From assembly GCA_002373875.1 (NCBI GenBank), contig DFKQ01000060.1:1-64000 (forward strand): a DNA stretch of 64,000 nucleotides, given 5' to 3'. Positions 1 to 8,456 of this stretch are shown here, one piece after another (position 1 is the first letter of the stretch; each line of letters starts with the position of its first letter). The translations under genes and the position numbers were made by a program. The notes below the pieces were generated by a model. It had not been told where the DNA came from. It ran no database searches and saw only the letters and a program-made list of their open reading frames with translations. The stretch comes from Lachnospiraceae bacterium UBA3641. GTDB lineage: Bacteria; Bacillota; Clostridia; Lachnospirales; Lachnospiraceae.

Positions 1-602
1 TTCTCAGGAAACTGATAAGGCCCGTAATTGTTTGAGCAGTTGGTGATATTGGCAGGGAACTTATAGGTGTCCATATAAGCCTTAACAAGCATATCCGACC
101 CTGCCTTGCTGGCAGAATAAGGACTGTGTGGCGAATAAGGGGTCGTCTCGTAGAAATAGCCTCCATCCTCGGGCAGCGACCCGTATACCTCATCCGTTGA
201 TACATGCAGGAACTTCTTGCCTTCCTTAAAGCTTCCGTCCAGAAGCTCCCAAGCCGTCTTGGCGCAATTAAGCATTACGGCAGTCCCCAGAACGTTGGTC
301 TGTACAAAGACCTCGGGGTTTTTAATCGATCTGTCCACATGGCTCTCCGCTGCGAAATGAACAACCCTGTCTATATCGTTGTCCGCAAATATCTTCTCTA
401 TTGCTTTCTTATCGCATATATCAGCCTTAACAAAGGTATAGTTATCCCTTCCCTCCACCTCTTTAAGGTTTTCGAGATTGCCGGCATACGTAAGAGCATC
501 AACATTGATGATCCTGATCTCGTCGCCATATTTATCAAACATGTAATGAATGTAATTGGAGCCTATAAAGCCGGCACCTCCGGTTACAAGATATGTTCTC
601 AT
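1..602 (-). CDS. rfbB: dTDP-glucose 4,6-dehydratase (5' part, runs off the left edge)
   Basis: The first 200 codons of RfbB, a cytosolic short-chain dehydrogenase that turns dTDP-glucose into dTDP-4-keto-6-deoxyglucose, the precursor of dTDP-rhamnose and of dTDP-amino sugars. The protein starts MRTYLVTGGAGFIGS, with the NAD-binding GGAGFIG loop at residues 8-14. TDEVYG lies near residue 135 and the catalytic YSASK near 162-166, followed by the family motif SNNYGPYQFPE. The 3' third is outside the window. A good promoter lies upstream at 692-720, giving a leader of about 85 bases. The product would serve the FdtB-like aminotransferase at 9453 and RfbD at 62920, so dTDP-sugar genes sit at both ends of the locus. 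Identity is very secure; only the 3' end is unseen. Confidence 0.95.
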   Translation of the reverse strand, partial: MRTYLVTGGAGFIGSNYIHYMFDKYGDEIRIINVDALTYAGNLENLKEVEGRDNYTFVKADICDKKAIEKIFADNDIDRVVHFAAESHVDRSIKNPEVFVQTNVLGTAVMLNCAKTAWELLDGSFKEGKKFLHVSTDEVYGSLPEDGGYFYETTPYSPHSPYSASKAGSDMLVKAYMDTYKFPANITNCSNNYGPYQFPE

Positions 603-691
603 AATTGTGTCCTTTCTTTTCTGCGGCTATAAGGAACAAGCTCAAAATGCTTTGGATTTTCGCCGTCCGAAGCAGCAACAATCATTATATT

Positions 692-720
692 ATTATACCA
701 TCATACACCTTCAATATCAA
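692..720 (-). promoter_or_regulatory. Vegetative promoter for rfbB
   Basis: On the minus strand, TTGATA (715-720) and TATAAT (692-697) are separated by exactly 17 bases, and TGG just before the -10 makes it an extended -10. The element lies over the last codons of the upstream deacetylase gene and points at rfbB. rfbB can therefore be transcribed independently of the long operon behind it. Confidence 0.75.
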
Positions 721-1444
721 ATATTTCCTCACTTAATGGTATGTCCGTATCCATCAATGCCCTATCCTCGCCATACATGGGATGGATCATTATTTCTATT
801 GTCCTGCTCTTGACAAGTGACTTTAACTCTTCTCTCGGATATGATATGAAATCCTTATAAGACCCGAACAGATCGGAAGAAGTATGAGCCAGCTTCCTGA
901 CCGATCCGTTAAAGAAATGCTTATAAATCCTGTTGGGAAGGCTCCCGCCCTTGTACAGGTTCCGACTGAGCCTGATATAATCAAAATCATATTTGGCGCT
1001 TAATTCCTTAAGTGCCGTAAAGACCGGATAATTGGTATGGACATGATGATGCGAATCAACATGCATGACAGTGAAGCCGAGGTTGAGAAAACGTCTTATC
1101 TGCGCATCGAATTCATCCCTGATCTGGTCTATGGACTGGCGGTCCATATAGAGCCTGTATTTGGTGTTATGATAAAAGGCCTGATTAAAGCTTCCGTCAT
1201 ATCCGCATATAAGCGGATTGTTTCTGATACCGGAGCTTATCGGCATTCCCTCAGTGATATTAAGATGTATCCCGACCCTGTCGGCGAAGCCTCCCTTTTT
1301 TGCAAGCTCTAAGGCCTCCTCAGCCGCAGGCATGTTTGCCATTAATGTTGTCGAATTAACCCTTCCCTGTTCAAAAGTCTCATATATGGCCCTGTTTACC
1401 GACTCGCTCCTGCCGAAATCATCCGCATTCACAATAAGTCCCAT
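701..1444 (-). CDS. ChbG/YdjC (HpnK)-family carbohydrate deacetylase
   Basis: A 247-residue metal-dependent deacetylase-like protein of the YdjC family, which removes N-acetyl groups from amino sugars. Family signatures are the Asp pair in VNADDFG (residues 5-11), GIHLN with His60, the cluster HVDSHHHVH around residues 128-136, and IHP with His221. The start at 1444 is chosen because GGAGG sits 7-8 bases upstream, inside the end of the dehydrogenase gene; the longer reading frame from 1495 lacks a comparable site. It follows the nucleotide-sugar dehydrogenase with a one-base gap, so the two are probably translationally coupled. It could deacetylate a lipid-linked or polymer-bound N-acetyl sugar. 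The substrate is not deducible from sequence. Confidence 0.85.
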   Translation of the reverse strand: MGLIVNADDFGRSESVNRAIYETFEQGRVNSTTLMANMPAAEEALELAKKGGFADRVGIHLNITEGMPISSGIRNNPLICGYDGSFNQAFYHNTKYRLYMDRQSIDQIRDEFDAQIRRFLNLGFTVMHVDSHHHVHTNYPVFTALKELSAKYDFDYIRLSRNLYKGGSLPNRIYKHFFNGSVRKLAHTSSDLFGSYKDFISYPREELKSLVKSRTIEIMIHPMYGEDRALMDTDIPLSEEIFDIEGV

Positions 1445-1445
1445 T

Positions 1446-2765
1446 CTATAACCTCCAGTATCTGTATCCCCTTTTATTAACCTCATCTTTATCAAGGATC
1501 GACTTTATATCTATCATGACCTTCTCATTATCATCGCATGACCTGTAGAATTTATCCCACTCATCAAGCCGCATTGCCCTGTATTCGTCATGGGCAACCG
1601 CAAGCACTATGCAATCCGCATCATGGACTTCACTTACATCAGACAGTTCACAGCCGTAGCTTCTCCTTACATCCTCAGCGTCTGCCCTTGGATCAACAAG
1701 GACCGGCTTTATCCTGTACTGCTCCAGATGCTTTATTATTTCCATGACCTTGGAATTACGGACATCGGGGCAGTTCTCCTTAAAGGTAACGCCGAAGAAG
1801 ACCACCCTGGCCTGCCTTACCTGCTTATTGGCCAGCACAAGATATTTTATTATATTATCACCGACAAACGCAGGCATATCGTCATTTATCTGTCTTCCGG
1901 AGGATATCAGCCTGGAATGATATCCCAGCTTCTCAGCCTCATAGATAAAATAATATGGATCCACGCCTATGCAATGCCCTCCAACAAGGCCCGGCCTGAA
2001 TCCCAGAGCATTCCACTTAGTGTTCATGGCATCTATGACTTCACTCGTATCTATTCCCATCTTGTCAAAAGCCATTGCAAGTTCATTTATAAAGGCAATA
2101 TTGATGTCCCTCTGTGAATTCTCGACAACCTTGGCAGCCTCAGCCACCTTAATGCTGCCCGCACGGTGTACACCGGCTTCTATAACCAGCTCATATACAC
2201 TTGCTATCTCATTAAGAGATTCCTCATCCATTCCCGAAACGATCTTTTTGATATTTTCAAGACGATGTACCTTATCACCGGGGTTTATCCTTTCGGGCGA
2301 ATAGCCCACCTTGAAGTCAACCCCGCATTTAAGACCGGATTCCCTCTCAAGTATCGGAACGCATATATCTTCAGTAACTCCGGGATAAACCGTGGATTCA
2401 TATACAACTATCGATCCCTTTACAAGGTTTCTTCCAAGCAGGGCCGAGGCCGATTCCACCGGATGAAGGTCGGGCGTTTTATCAAGGTTTATAGGTGTGG
2501 GAACCGCAACGATATGGAACCTGGCCTCCTTAAGCCTCTCCTCGTCCGAAGTGAATTCTACCGTGGTGGAGGCTATGACCTCGTTACCGACCTCCTGAGT
2601 CGGATCAATACCGTTTTTGTATTTTTTTATCTTATCTTCGTTTAGATCAAAGCCAATGACCTTAACCTTCCTTGCGAATGCGACAGCAATGGGCATTCCG
2701 ACATACCCAAGTCCTACCAGCGCTATCTTTTCTTCCCCTGCCGTTATTTTCTCATATAAGCTCAT
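1446..2765 (-). CDS. Nucleotide-sugar 6-dehydrogenase, TviB/WbpO type
   Basis: A 439-residue NAD-dependent UDP-sugar dehydrogenase that oxidises C6 of a UDP-hexose in two steps to give a uronate. It shows the N-terminal Rossmann motif GLGYVG (18-23), the middle motif YSPERINPGD (155-164) and GGHCIGVDPYY with catalytic Cys265. The length and the YSPERINPGD form fit the TviB/WbpO/WecC branch, which uses UDP-GlcNAc or UDP-GalNAc, better than the shorter UDP-glucose dehydrogenases. The start at 2765 is preferred because GGGAG precedes it and homologues begin close to the glycine loop. It faces a divergent membrane-protein gene across overlapping promoters. The dehydrogenase class is sure; the exact substrate is inferred. 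Confidence 0.9.
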   Translation of the reverse strand: MSLYEKITAGEEKIALVGLGYVGMPIAVAFARKVKVIGFDLNEDKIKKYKNGIDPTQEVGNEVIASTTVEFTSDEERLKEARFHIVAVPTPINLDKTPDLHPVESASALLGRNLVKGSIVVYESTVYPGVTEDICVPILERESGLKCGVDFKVGYSPERINPGDKVHRLENIKKIVSGMDEESLNEIASVYELVIEAGVHRAGSIKVAEAAKVVENSQRDINIAFINELAMAFDKMGIDTSEVIDAMNTKWNALGFRPGLVGGHCIGVDPYYFIYEAEKLGYHSRLISSGRQINDDMPAFVGDNIIKYLVLANKQVRQARVVFFGVTFKENCPDVRNSKVMEIIKHLEQYRIKPVLVDPRADAEDVRRSYGCELSDVSEVHDADCIVLAVAHDEYRAMRLDEWDKFYRSCDDNEKVMIDIKSILDKDEVNKRGYRYWRL

Positions 2766-2786
2766 GTCCCCATCTCCCTTTAAGGT

Positions 2787-2815
2787 TTGAATTGTTTTTG
2801 TATCTATTGTATACT
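2787..2815 (+). promoter_or_regulatory. Plus-strand promoter for the membrane protein gene at 2875
   Basis: TTGAAT (2787-2792) and TATACT (2810-2815) with a 17-base spacer read toward the gene starting at 2875. The minus-strand promoter at 2830-2858 lies immediately downstream of it, so the two polymerases would compete for the same DNA. Confidence 0.7.
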
Positions 2816-2829
2816 CATGATAATTTATG

Positions 2830-2858
2830 ATTATACCATAAATAATCCTGAGTGTAAC
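2830..2858 (-). promoter_or_regulatory. Minus-strand extended -10 promoter for the dehydrogenase gene
   Basis: On the minus strand TATAAT occupies 2830-2835 and is preceded by TGG, an extended -10. A weak -35 (GTTACA, 2853-2858) lies 17 bases upstream. The predicted transcription start, near 2823, is next to that of the divergent promoter. Confidence 0.6.
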
Positions 2859-2874
2859 CAATAGGGAGTGAGCT

Positions 2875-4701
2875 ATGACGAAATATCTTAAATCTTTATC
2901 CCGTATCTATCCGTATATCCTTCTGGGCCTTAGCGGTCTGATCCTGTTTATAAGATGTTTCTATTCCTTCTGCTGGTCGGATGAAACCTTCTATATATCT
3001 ACCTGTCACCGCTTTTTTACCGGTGATTCGGTATTCTTGCACGAATGGTTCCCCACCCAGCTGTCATCCCTTATACTGCTCCCTTTTTACTCCTTCTACA
3101 TGCTGGTCTTCGGTTCAAATACCGGAATAATCCTGTATTTTCGCATTCTCTATGTTATCATGAGTCTTATTAACGCAACAGTGATGTATAATATCCTCAA
3201 ACAGCATGTAAGCGTTTTTGCCTCCTGCGTATGTTCCCTTATGCTCATGTTCTATACCCACCTTAATATTGCAACCCTGTCCTACTATACTGTCTCGGTG
3301 CAGTTCTTCCTTATGTCCATGCTCCTTATATATCACTATTTCAGGACTTGGGACAAAAGACAGCTCATCATTTCCGGTGTTCTGTTCGCCATATCGGTTC
3401 TGGCACTCCCTACCCTCTGCCTTGCCTATTTTGCGGTGATCATCGTGATCGCTCTGCTGCTTCTTGCTCTGCGCTTCACCGGTATTCCCGATGAATTCAA
3501 GGATCGGATCAGGAGCGCCGATCTTACTGCTATAATGCTCTATACCTTCATCGGCATATGCATTCCCGCCGCCTTATTTGCCGTATTTCTTTCAGGTAAT
3601 GTATCGGTTTCGGATTTCATCAGGGGAATACCCTATGTCCTTTCCGACGAGGAGCACGGAACCTCTCTTATTTATCCGATCCGCAAGTTCTTTATAGGTA
3701 TCAATGAAGTCTATGGTTACAGCGCGTATATATCCTATCTTCTCATTTTGCTGACCTTTATCGCTTTTGTCATAAAGCAAAGGCCCGGTAAATCAGTGCG
3801 GCTTATGATCTTTATTCTTGACACTGTACTATTTATCGTGGATTTCGTACTTTCATCAGGCCACACGGGTTACATCCAGACTGCTCTCTGCCTCTATGCC
3901 CTGCCCCTGTTCTTTTTGGGCAGGAAGCCGGATCGCCGGATCCTGTATACCTTCATTCTCGGTGGAATGATAATGTCACTTACATACAGCTATTCCTCCA
4001 ACGGCTATCTGTATGTCCTTTCAATGGGACACTTCATCACAAGCATCGGATGCGTGATCATTCTGGACGGTTTCATAAGAGAAGCCGGTGAATACAGGCT
4101 GGGCTATTCGGTGACTCTAACTGCCGTGATATGTACCGTTCTTATCCAGACCATGGAATTACGACTTATAAACATCTACAGGGACGCTCCCCTGCAGATG
4201 CTTAATTTCAGGATATCCGACGGCCCCGCCGGGGGACTCTATACCACGGCCGACCACTACGTTTCATACAATGTAGTCTACTCGACCATTAAGAATTACT
4301 GCGTCAGCAGTGAACTCAACGTGCCGCAGAAATACCCTAACTCAATGGAACTTGATTCCAAGAGTGTGGGAAATATTTTTATAACCAAGCTCCTTCCCTG
4401 GGGATATATGTGTACCGACCTTCGCGCAGGAACTCCCACAACCTGGCGAACAGCCTTTAACAGCAAACGCCTGCAGCCCTATTATGAAATGAATCCCGGA
4501 AGATATCCGGATATGATACTTGTTTTAAACGAAGAATACGGATCCTACCTTACATGCGGCGATGTGGAGGCGGACCCTTCACCCAACGAAAACGAAATAG
4601 ACGGATTTTTACTTGATTACGTCAATTCAAATGATTATGAACAGATGTCCGTTCCCTGCGGGATCCTTTATAAAAGGAACTCGCAGAGCCTCCGTCAATA
4701 A
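2875..4701 (+). CDS. Polytopic membrane protein, GT-C-like, function unknown
   Basis: A 608-residue integral membrane protein with about ten or eleven hydrophobic segments in the first 430 residues and a soluble, probably extracytoplasmic, C-terminal domain of about 170 residues. An acidic SDETFY motif follows the first membrane segment. This layout (first-loop acidic motif, multiple TMs, soluble C-terminal domain) recalls lipid-phosphosugar-dependent GT-C glycosyltransferases, but no family is recognised with certainty. AGGGAG lies about 6 bases before the ATG. It is the only gene on the plus strand in this end of the locus, and its last 80 bases overlap the convergent gene ending at 4622. 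A role adding side-chain sugars on the outer membrane face is an inference, supported by the GtrB-like enzyme at 8457. Confidence 0.6.
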   Translation: MTKYLKSLSRIYPYILLGLSGLILFIRCFYSFCWSDETFYISTCHRFFTGDSVFLHEWFPTQLSSLILLPFYSFYMLVFGSNTGIILYFRILYVIMSLINATVMYNILKQHVSVFASCVCSLMLMFYTHLNIATLSYYTVSVQFFLMSMLLIYHYFRTWDKRQLIISGVLFAISVLALPTLCLAYFAVIIVIALLLLALRFTGIPDEFKDRIRSADLTAIMLYTFIGICIPAALFAVFLSGNVSVSDFIRGIPYVLSDEEHGTSLIYPIRKFFIGINEVYGYSAYISYLLILLTFIAFVIKQRPGKSVRLMIFILDTVLFIVDFVLSSGHTGYIQTALCLYALPLFFLGRKPDRRILYTFILGGMIMSLTYSYSSNGYLYVLSMGHFITSIGCVIILDGFIREAGEYRLGYSVTLTAVICTVLIQTMELRLINIYRDAPLQMLNFRISDGPAGGLYTTADHYVSYNVVYSTIKNYCVSSELNVPQKYPNSMELDSKSVGNIFITKLLPWGYMCTDLRAGTPTTWRTAFNSKRLQPYYEMNPGRYPDMILVLNEEYGSYLTCGDVEADPSPNENEIDGFLLDYVNSNDYEQMSVPCGILYKRNSQSLRQ

Positions 4702-6208
4702 GATCAATGATATGATCTGCTCCCGCAAAAAAGGCCAGAAGGGTTCCCTGCATAAGAACACGGTTTCCCGAATCCCCAATACTCTCCCTCAGCGCGTCTT
4801 CCCTTGCGAAGCATACCGCAAGCGCAGCCAGAAGATAGCATATAAAGCACAGATCCCAGTAAGTCATTCCGGTCATCCTCTCCTGCTTTTTAAACTTCAC
4901 GATAAACACAAGCACATATATCCCGATCATACACATGGGGAAAAGACCCCATCCGCTTCTGTTCGAGATGTTTCTCGCAAAAGCTGACAGATTCTTAAGA
5001 TAAACCGTTTTATTTAACAGGAGCAGTACCAGATTAGCAGCGGTAATGGCAAGCGGAAGCAATATCTTAATCCGCTTACCCACAGGGTCAAACCTGCCTC
5101 CTCTGAATACCATTATATACACGGATACCGCAATTATCGCCGCAAGCTGCAGAGCTGCCTTTCCGGGTGTAAGAAATGTGTACGGAGCATCCACATTGCA
5201 AATGACAAATACCCAAAAAGAATAGGCCAGGGCACATACAAACTCCGGAAGCAGAAAGGCCATAAACAGTTCCCTGTTTCTGTATTTAAGGGAGGAAAAA
5301 CAGATAACCATAACAAGCACCAGCATAATGCCTTCCATGCGGAGCATTGAGGTCTGGAGCATCATTATTCCAAGGATCACCATCCGTCCTCTCATATCCT
5401 GCACGCCATCGGTATCACGCTTCCTGTCATATGCGTACACCGCATAAACGGACATGAACATAAAACACATAAAATAACCGTTTGACATCATCCATTTGAA
5501 CATAATAAGTACCGGCTGGGTGCTTATGAGGAATCCCGACAAAAGAACCGTTGCAATACAAGCTTTTTTCTTTTCAAGCCTTTCTGACGCATTTTGGTAT
5601 AAGGCAAAGACTGCGATCAATAGGGTATTAATACCAAGGAAGGTCTGAATACCGAAGCCCTCATTGAAGCCATACATAAAAGGAAGCGTGTTAAGTGTTG
5701 CCGATGTCTGGCCTATATCCGTCAAAAACACATCAAACTGGGGTCTTAAATATCCGTATGTCACGAGAGCCTTGGGATACATCCAGTAGTAATACAGCGA
5801 ATCGTTTGATACGCTTATCGATATTATCCCGGAGGTTGAAATAACAGCGATACATAACGCCGTTATCAAATATCCCGTCAGTCTTTTTCCGGATATTCCT
5901 CCTGTATATGCCTCTTCTCCTGTCCTGCCGGTGATAAATACACTTATTGCTGCGATCAATGCGCATATTCCTGTCACACTCACCCTGTTAAACGGAGTGC
6001 CCGTAGCAAGAAGGAGAAAGGCCGTCAAGGAATAGAGGGATAAACCTACGGGAAAGGACAGAAGTACCTCCAGAGTATCCATTTTCCCCCTGCACAGACA
6101 GGTGTTCACCATAAATCCGAAAAGAAGCAGTAACAGGATAACAGCCACCTGATCAAGGAAATACCCGGCACTTGTTTTCTCCAGATAAGCGCTTATCATA
6201 TCACTCAT
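4622..6208 (-). CDS. Polytopic membrane protein, GT-C-like, function unknown
   Basis: A 528-residue protein made mostly of hydrophobic segments (roughly 12 to 14). A hydrophilic loop near residue 135 carries SNDSLYYYW, an acidic and aromatic motif resembling the first-loop motif of GT-C transferases. Unlike the neighbour at 2875 it has no large soluble C-terminal domain; that role may be played by the separate 244-residue protein encoded just upstream, with which it overlaps by 8 bases. GGGAGG is 9 bases before the ATG at 6208. Its 3' end overlaps the convergent plus-strand gene by 80 coding bases. The protein is real by codon use, ribosome site and operon context; its substrate is unknown. 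Confidence 0.6.
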   Translation of the reverse strand: MSDMISAYLEKTSAGYFLDQVAVILLLLLFGFMVNTCLCRGKMDTLEVLLSFPVGLSLYSLTAFLLLATGTPFNRVSVTGICALIAAISVFITGRTGEEAYTGGISGKRLTGYLITALCIAVISTSGIISISVSNDSLYYYWMYPKALVTYGYLRPQFDVFLTDIGQTSATLNTLPFMYGFNEGFGIQTFLGINTLLIAVFALYQNASERLEKKKACIATVLLSGFLISTQPVLIMFKWMMSNGYFMCFMFMSVYAVYAYDRKRDTDGVQDMRGRMVILGIMMLQTSMLRMEGIMLVLVMVICFSSLKYRNRELFMAFLLPEFVCALAYSFWVFVICNVDAPYTFLTPGKAALQLAAIIAVSVYIMVFRGGRFDPVGKRIKILLPLAITAANLVLLLLNKTVYLKNLSAFARNISNRSGWGLFPMCMIGIYVLVFIVKFKKQERMTGMTYWDLCFICYLLAALAVCFAREDALRESIGDSGNRVLMQGTLLAFFAGADHIIDLIDGGSASSFYKGSRRERTSVHNHLN

Positions 6209-6935
6209 TGCCGGACGCCTCCCCGATCGTCTTATACTTTGAGTCGTAGTACTCTTTAGTCATTATAAAAAGGTCCTCTTCCTCGATACCGTCAACAGTA
6301 TTCCACAGGATGACAAGATCATCCGAAGTAAAAACCGTATCTCCGTTCGCATCCGTTTCCGTACACATATAAGCCTGTATCTGACCCAGAAACTCATAAT
6401 AATACCAATAATAGGCGAAATAATTAGCCGACTCAAAGGGAAGGTCACCATACAGAAAGCAATATCTTTGCATGTCATTTATCGGACCCAGGGAAGCGAA
6501 TTCACTTGCAACAAGTTCATCAGTCACTAAAATGTCATTCATCCCGGCGTCCTTAATAAGATCCGTATGCAGGTACTCAAGCAGATAATATACGGTTCTT
6601 GCATGGTAAAGAGCATAATTGAAGGTTTTACCGTGCTGCTCCGGCTGCCCCATCATATAGGCATCATCCTTAACATATACCCTTTTACCTTCAAGAAGCG
6701 GCACAAGAAGGCTGTCGGGATATTTGCCTTTTTCGAAATATTCCCTCTGGTAAAAGGCCTGATCAAAGGGTCTTACAAGTTCAATAAGGCTGCTAAGATC
6801 CCTGATGTTATAGAGAGCGCTCATGGTCACGATCAAAATACCCAGAATAAGCAGGATCGCGTTTCTGTATTCATTCTTTTTTCTTATCAAAAGCCCGGCC
6901 GCGGCAGCCAGACCCACAATAACGACATAACGCAT
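6201..6935 (-). CDS. Membrane-anchored hypothetical protein
   Basis: A 244-residue protein with two N-terminal hydrophobic segments (about residues 4-18 and 28-45) followed by a soluble, Tyr- and Asp-rich domain that should face outward. No catalytic motif is recognised. It is translationally coupled to the 528-residue GT-C-like protein downstream, its stop lying 8 bases inside that gene, and it follows a Wzx flippase gene. I suspect it is the detached soluble domain or partner of that transferase, since the other GT-C-like proteins in this window carry a soluble extracytoplasmic domain on the same chain. The ribosome binding site is weak. Confidence 0.55.
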   Translation of the reverse strand: MRYVVIVGLAAAAGLLIRKKNEYRNAILLILGILIVTMSALYNIRDLSSLIELVRPFDQAFYQREYFEKGKYPDSLLVPLLEGKRVYVKDDAYMMGQPEQHGKTFNYALYHARTVYYLLEYLHTDLIKDAGMNDILVTDELVASEFASLGPINDMQRYCFLYGDLPFESANYFAYYWYYYEFLGQIQAYMCTETDANGDTVFTSDDLVILWNTVDGIEEEDLFIMTKEYYDSKYKTIGEASGNE

Positions 6936-6950
6936 ATTTTATACCTGTTT

Positions 6951-8396
6951 TTAATATCTACGTTTTTTTATAAAAGTCATCAAAAAGGAAATCAGTTCCT
7001 TTAATGTTTTACGATTCACACAGCAGCAGACGGCAAGCAGTATAAGTCCGATCAGTGCACTCAGGACCCGGTCACTTGTCAGAGTGGCATATACGGCGTA
7101 TATACAGTAAACCACCAGCGAAAGAATAAACTCCCTCATCCTGTATCTTACCGGATAACATTTGAAGGCAAAATAAGTTCCCAGAGCAAAATACACCATA
7201 TATGTAACAGCCGTCGCAAGTGCCGCTCCGACTCCCCTGTATCTCGGTACCAGAAGTGTATTTCCTATCAGATTACATATTATCGCGGCAAAGGACGCGT
7301 AGTTAAAATACTTGATCTTCCCTGTAAACTTAACCCCCTGTCCCGTCATTTCGAATAATATGCTCAGCACCGGCATAAGCGTCAGAAAAGGGATAATGGA
7401 TATGGCATCCCTGTAATCCTTACCGAGGATCAGGACGATCACACCCCGAAATATCGTCAGCAGAAAGGCCACGCACATGCAAAGGAACTGAACCTTGTCA
7501 AACATATCCGTGAAAAAGGCCCTGCATTCTTCCTCGGAGCTGCTTTCGTATTTCTCCATGGCAACAGGCGACCAAAAAGCCACAAAGGTGATCTTCAGAG
7601 TCAATATTATAGTCATTATCTGCATTGCCGATCCATATATGCCGGTCTCCGAAAAATCATTGAATATCTTGATGGACCACTTATCCATTGATGAGAGCAG
7701 CCATTCCATAAGAAGCATCGGAATAAATGGAATACCATATCTTAGAAGCTCTTTCTGGCTCACATCATGTCTGGTGATTTTATCCTTTCTGGTGATAAAC
7801 GCATATCTTATACCTATGATAAGAGTAACGACAAGAAGAGATCCGGACATCGCGTACATGACAACCCTGAAATCGCTTCCCATCAGATATGCAAATAAAA
7901 TGATGAAGGAAACATTCAATACCTTGGACAGGATATTCAGGTTAGAATACAGGACACCGTTTTGATCCATACGGATATTAAGAAAGAGAAACCTTTCAAA
8001 GACCGAAGTTATCGTATACACAACAACAGGTATTATAACGCTTATCCCCGTCGCGCCGAAGAGGAAAGCGTTAAAAGTCCCCGAGAAAAAGCAGTAGATC
8101 ACGGCAAATATGATGATCAAGACAAGCGGGGGAACAAGACATTGAACAAAAAGTGTCTTCCTGTTTACCCCATCCTTGTAATAGTACCTTATGTATGCCT
8201 GATCAAGTCCCAGAATGGCAAAAATATAAATTACGGTAACTGCCGTGGTGAACATGGTCGTCTTCCCGTACTCCTGTGTCGCAAGTAAACGGGTAGTGAG
8301 CGGAAGCTGGACAAGTCCCAGCAGCAGCACCACGAAATTACCGTAAAAATATTTAATAAAGCTTGATAGTAATCCTTCTTTCTTTTCCGTTTCCAT
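6951..8396 (-). CDS. Wzx-type polysaccharide flippase (MOP superfamily)
   Basis: A 481-residue membrane protein with about 14 predicted membrane segments, of the MOP exporter superfamily that flips undecaprenyl-diphosphate-linked repeat units. The N-terminus (SFIKYFYGNFVVLLLG) and the internal pattern GIYGSAMQI near residue 245 resemble polysaccharide biosynthesis flippases. AAGGAG lies close to the ATG with short spacing. It is one of three flippases in the window (others at 18409 and 49165), and lies in line with the glycosyltransferases of assembly line A at 8457-16667. The superfamily is confident; the cargo is unknown. Confidence 0.85.
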   Translation of the reverse strand: METEKKEGLLSSFIKYFYGNFVVLLLGLVQLPLTTRLLATQEYGKTTMFTTAVTVIYIFAILGLDQAYIRYYYKDGVNRKTLFVQCLVPPLVLIIIFAVIYCFFSGTFNAFLFGATGISVIIPVVVYTITSVFERFLFLNIRMDQNGVLYSNLNILSKVLNVSFIILFAYLMGSDFRVVMYAMSGSLLVVTLIIGIRYAFITRKDKITRHDVSQKELLRYGIPFIPMLLMEWLLSSMDKWSIKIFNDFSETGIYGSAMQIMTIILTLKITFVAFWSPVAMEKYESSSEEECRAFFTDMFDKVQFLCMCVAFLLTIFRGVIVLILGKDYRDAISIIPFLTLMPVLSILFEMTGQGVKFTGKIKYFNYASFAAIICNLIGNTLLVPRYRGVGAALATAVTYMVYFALGTYFAFKCYPVRYRMREFILSLVVYCIYAVYATLTSDRVLSALIGLILLAVCCCVNRKTLKELISFLMTFIKKRRY

Positions 8397-8456
8397 ATCT
8401 CCTTATAGCTCACCGGGCCGGAAGCTGTCACCGCAGATGACTGATGCCGGAAATGA

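Noticed and set aside
4613..4987. Plus-strand frame of 124 residues at the convergent junction.
   Set aside because: Overlaps two stronger genes on both strands and has no start site or homology.
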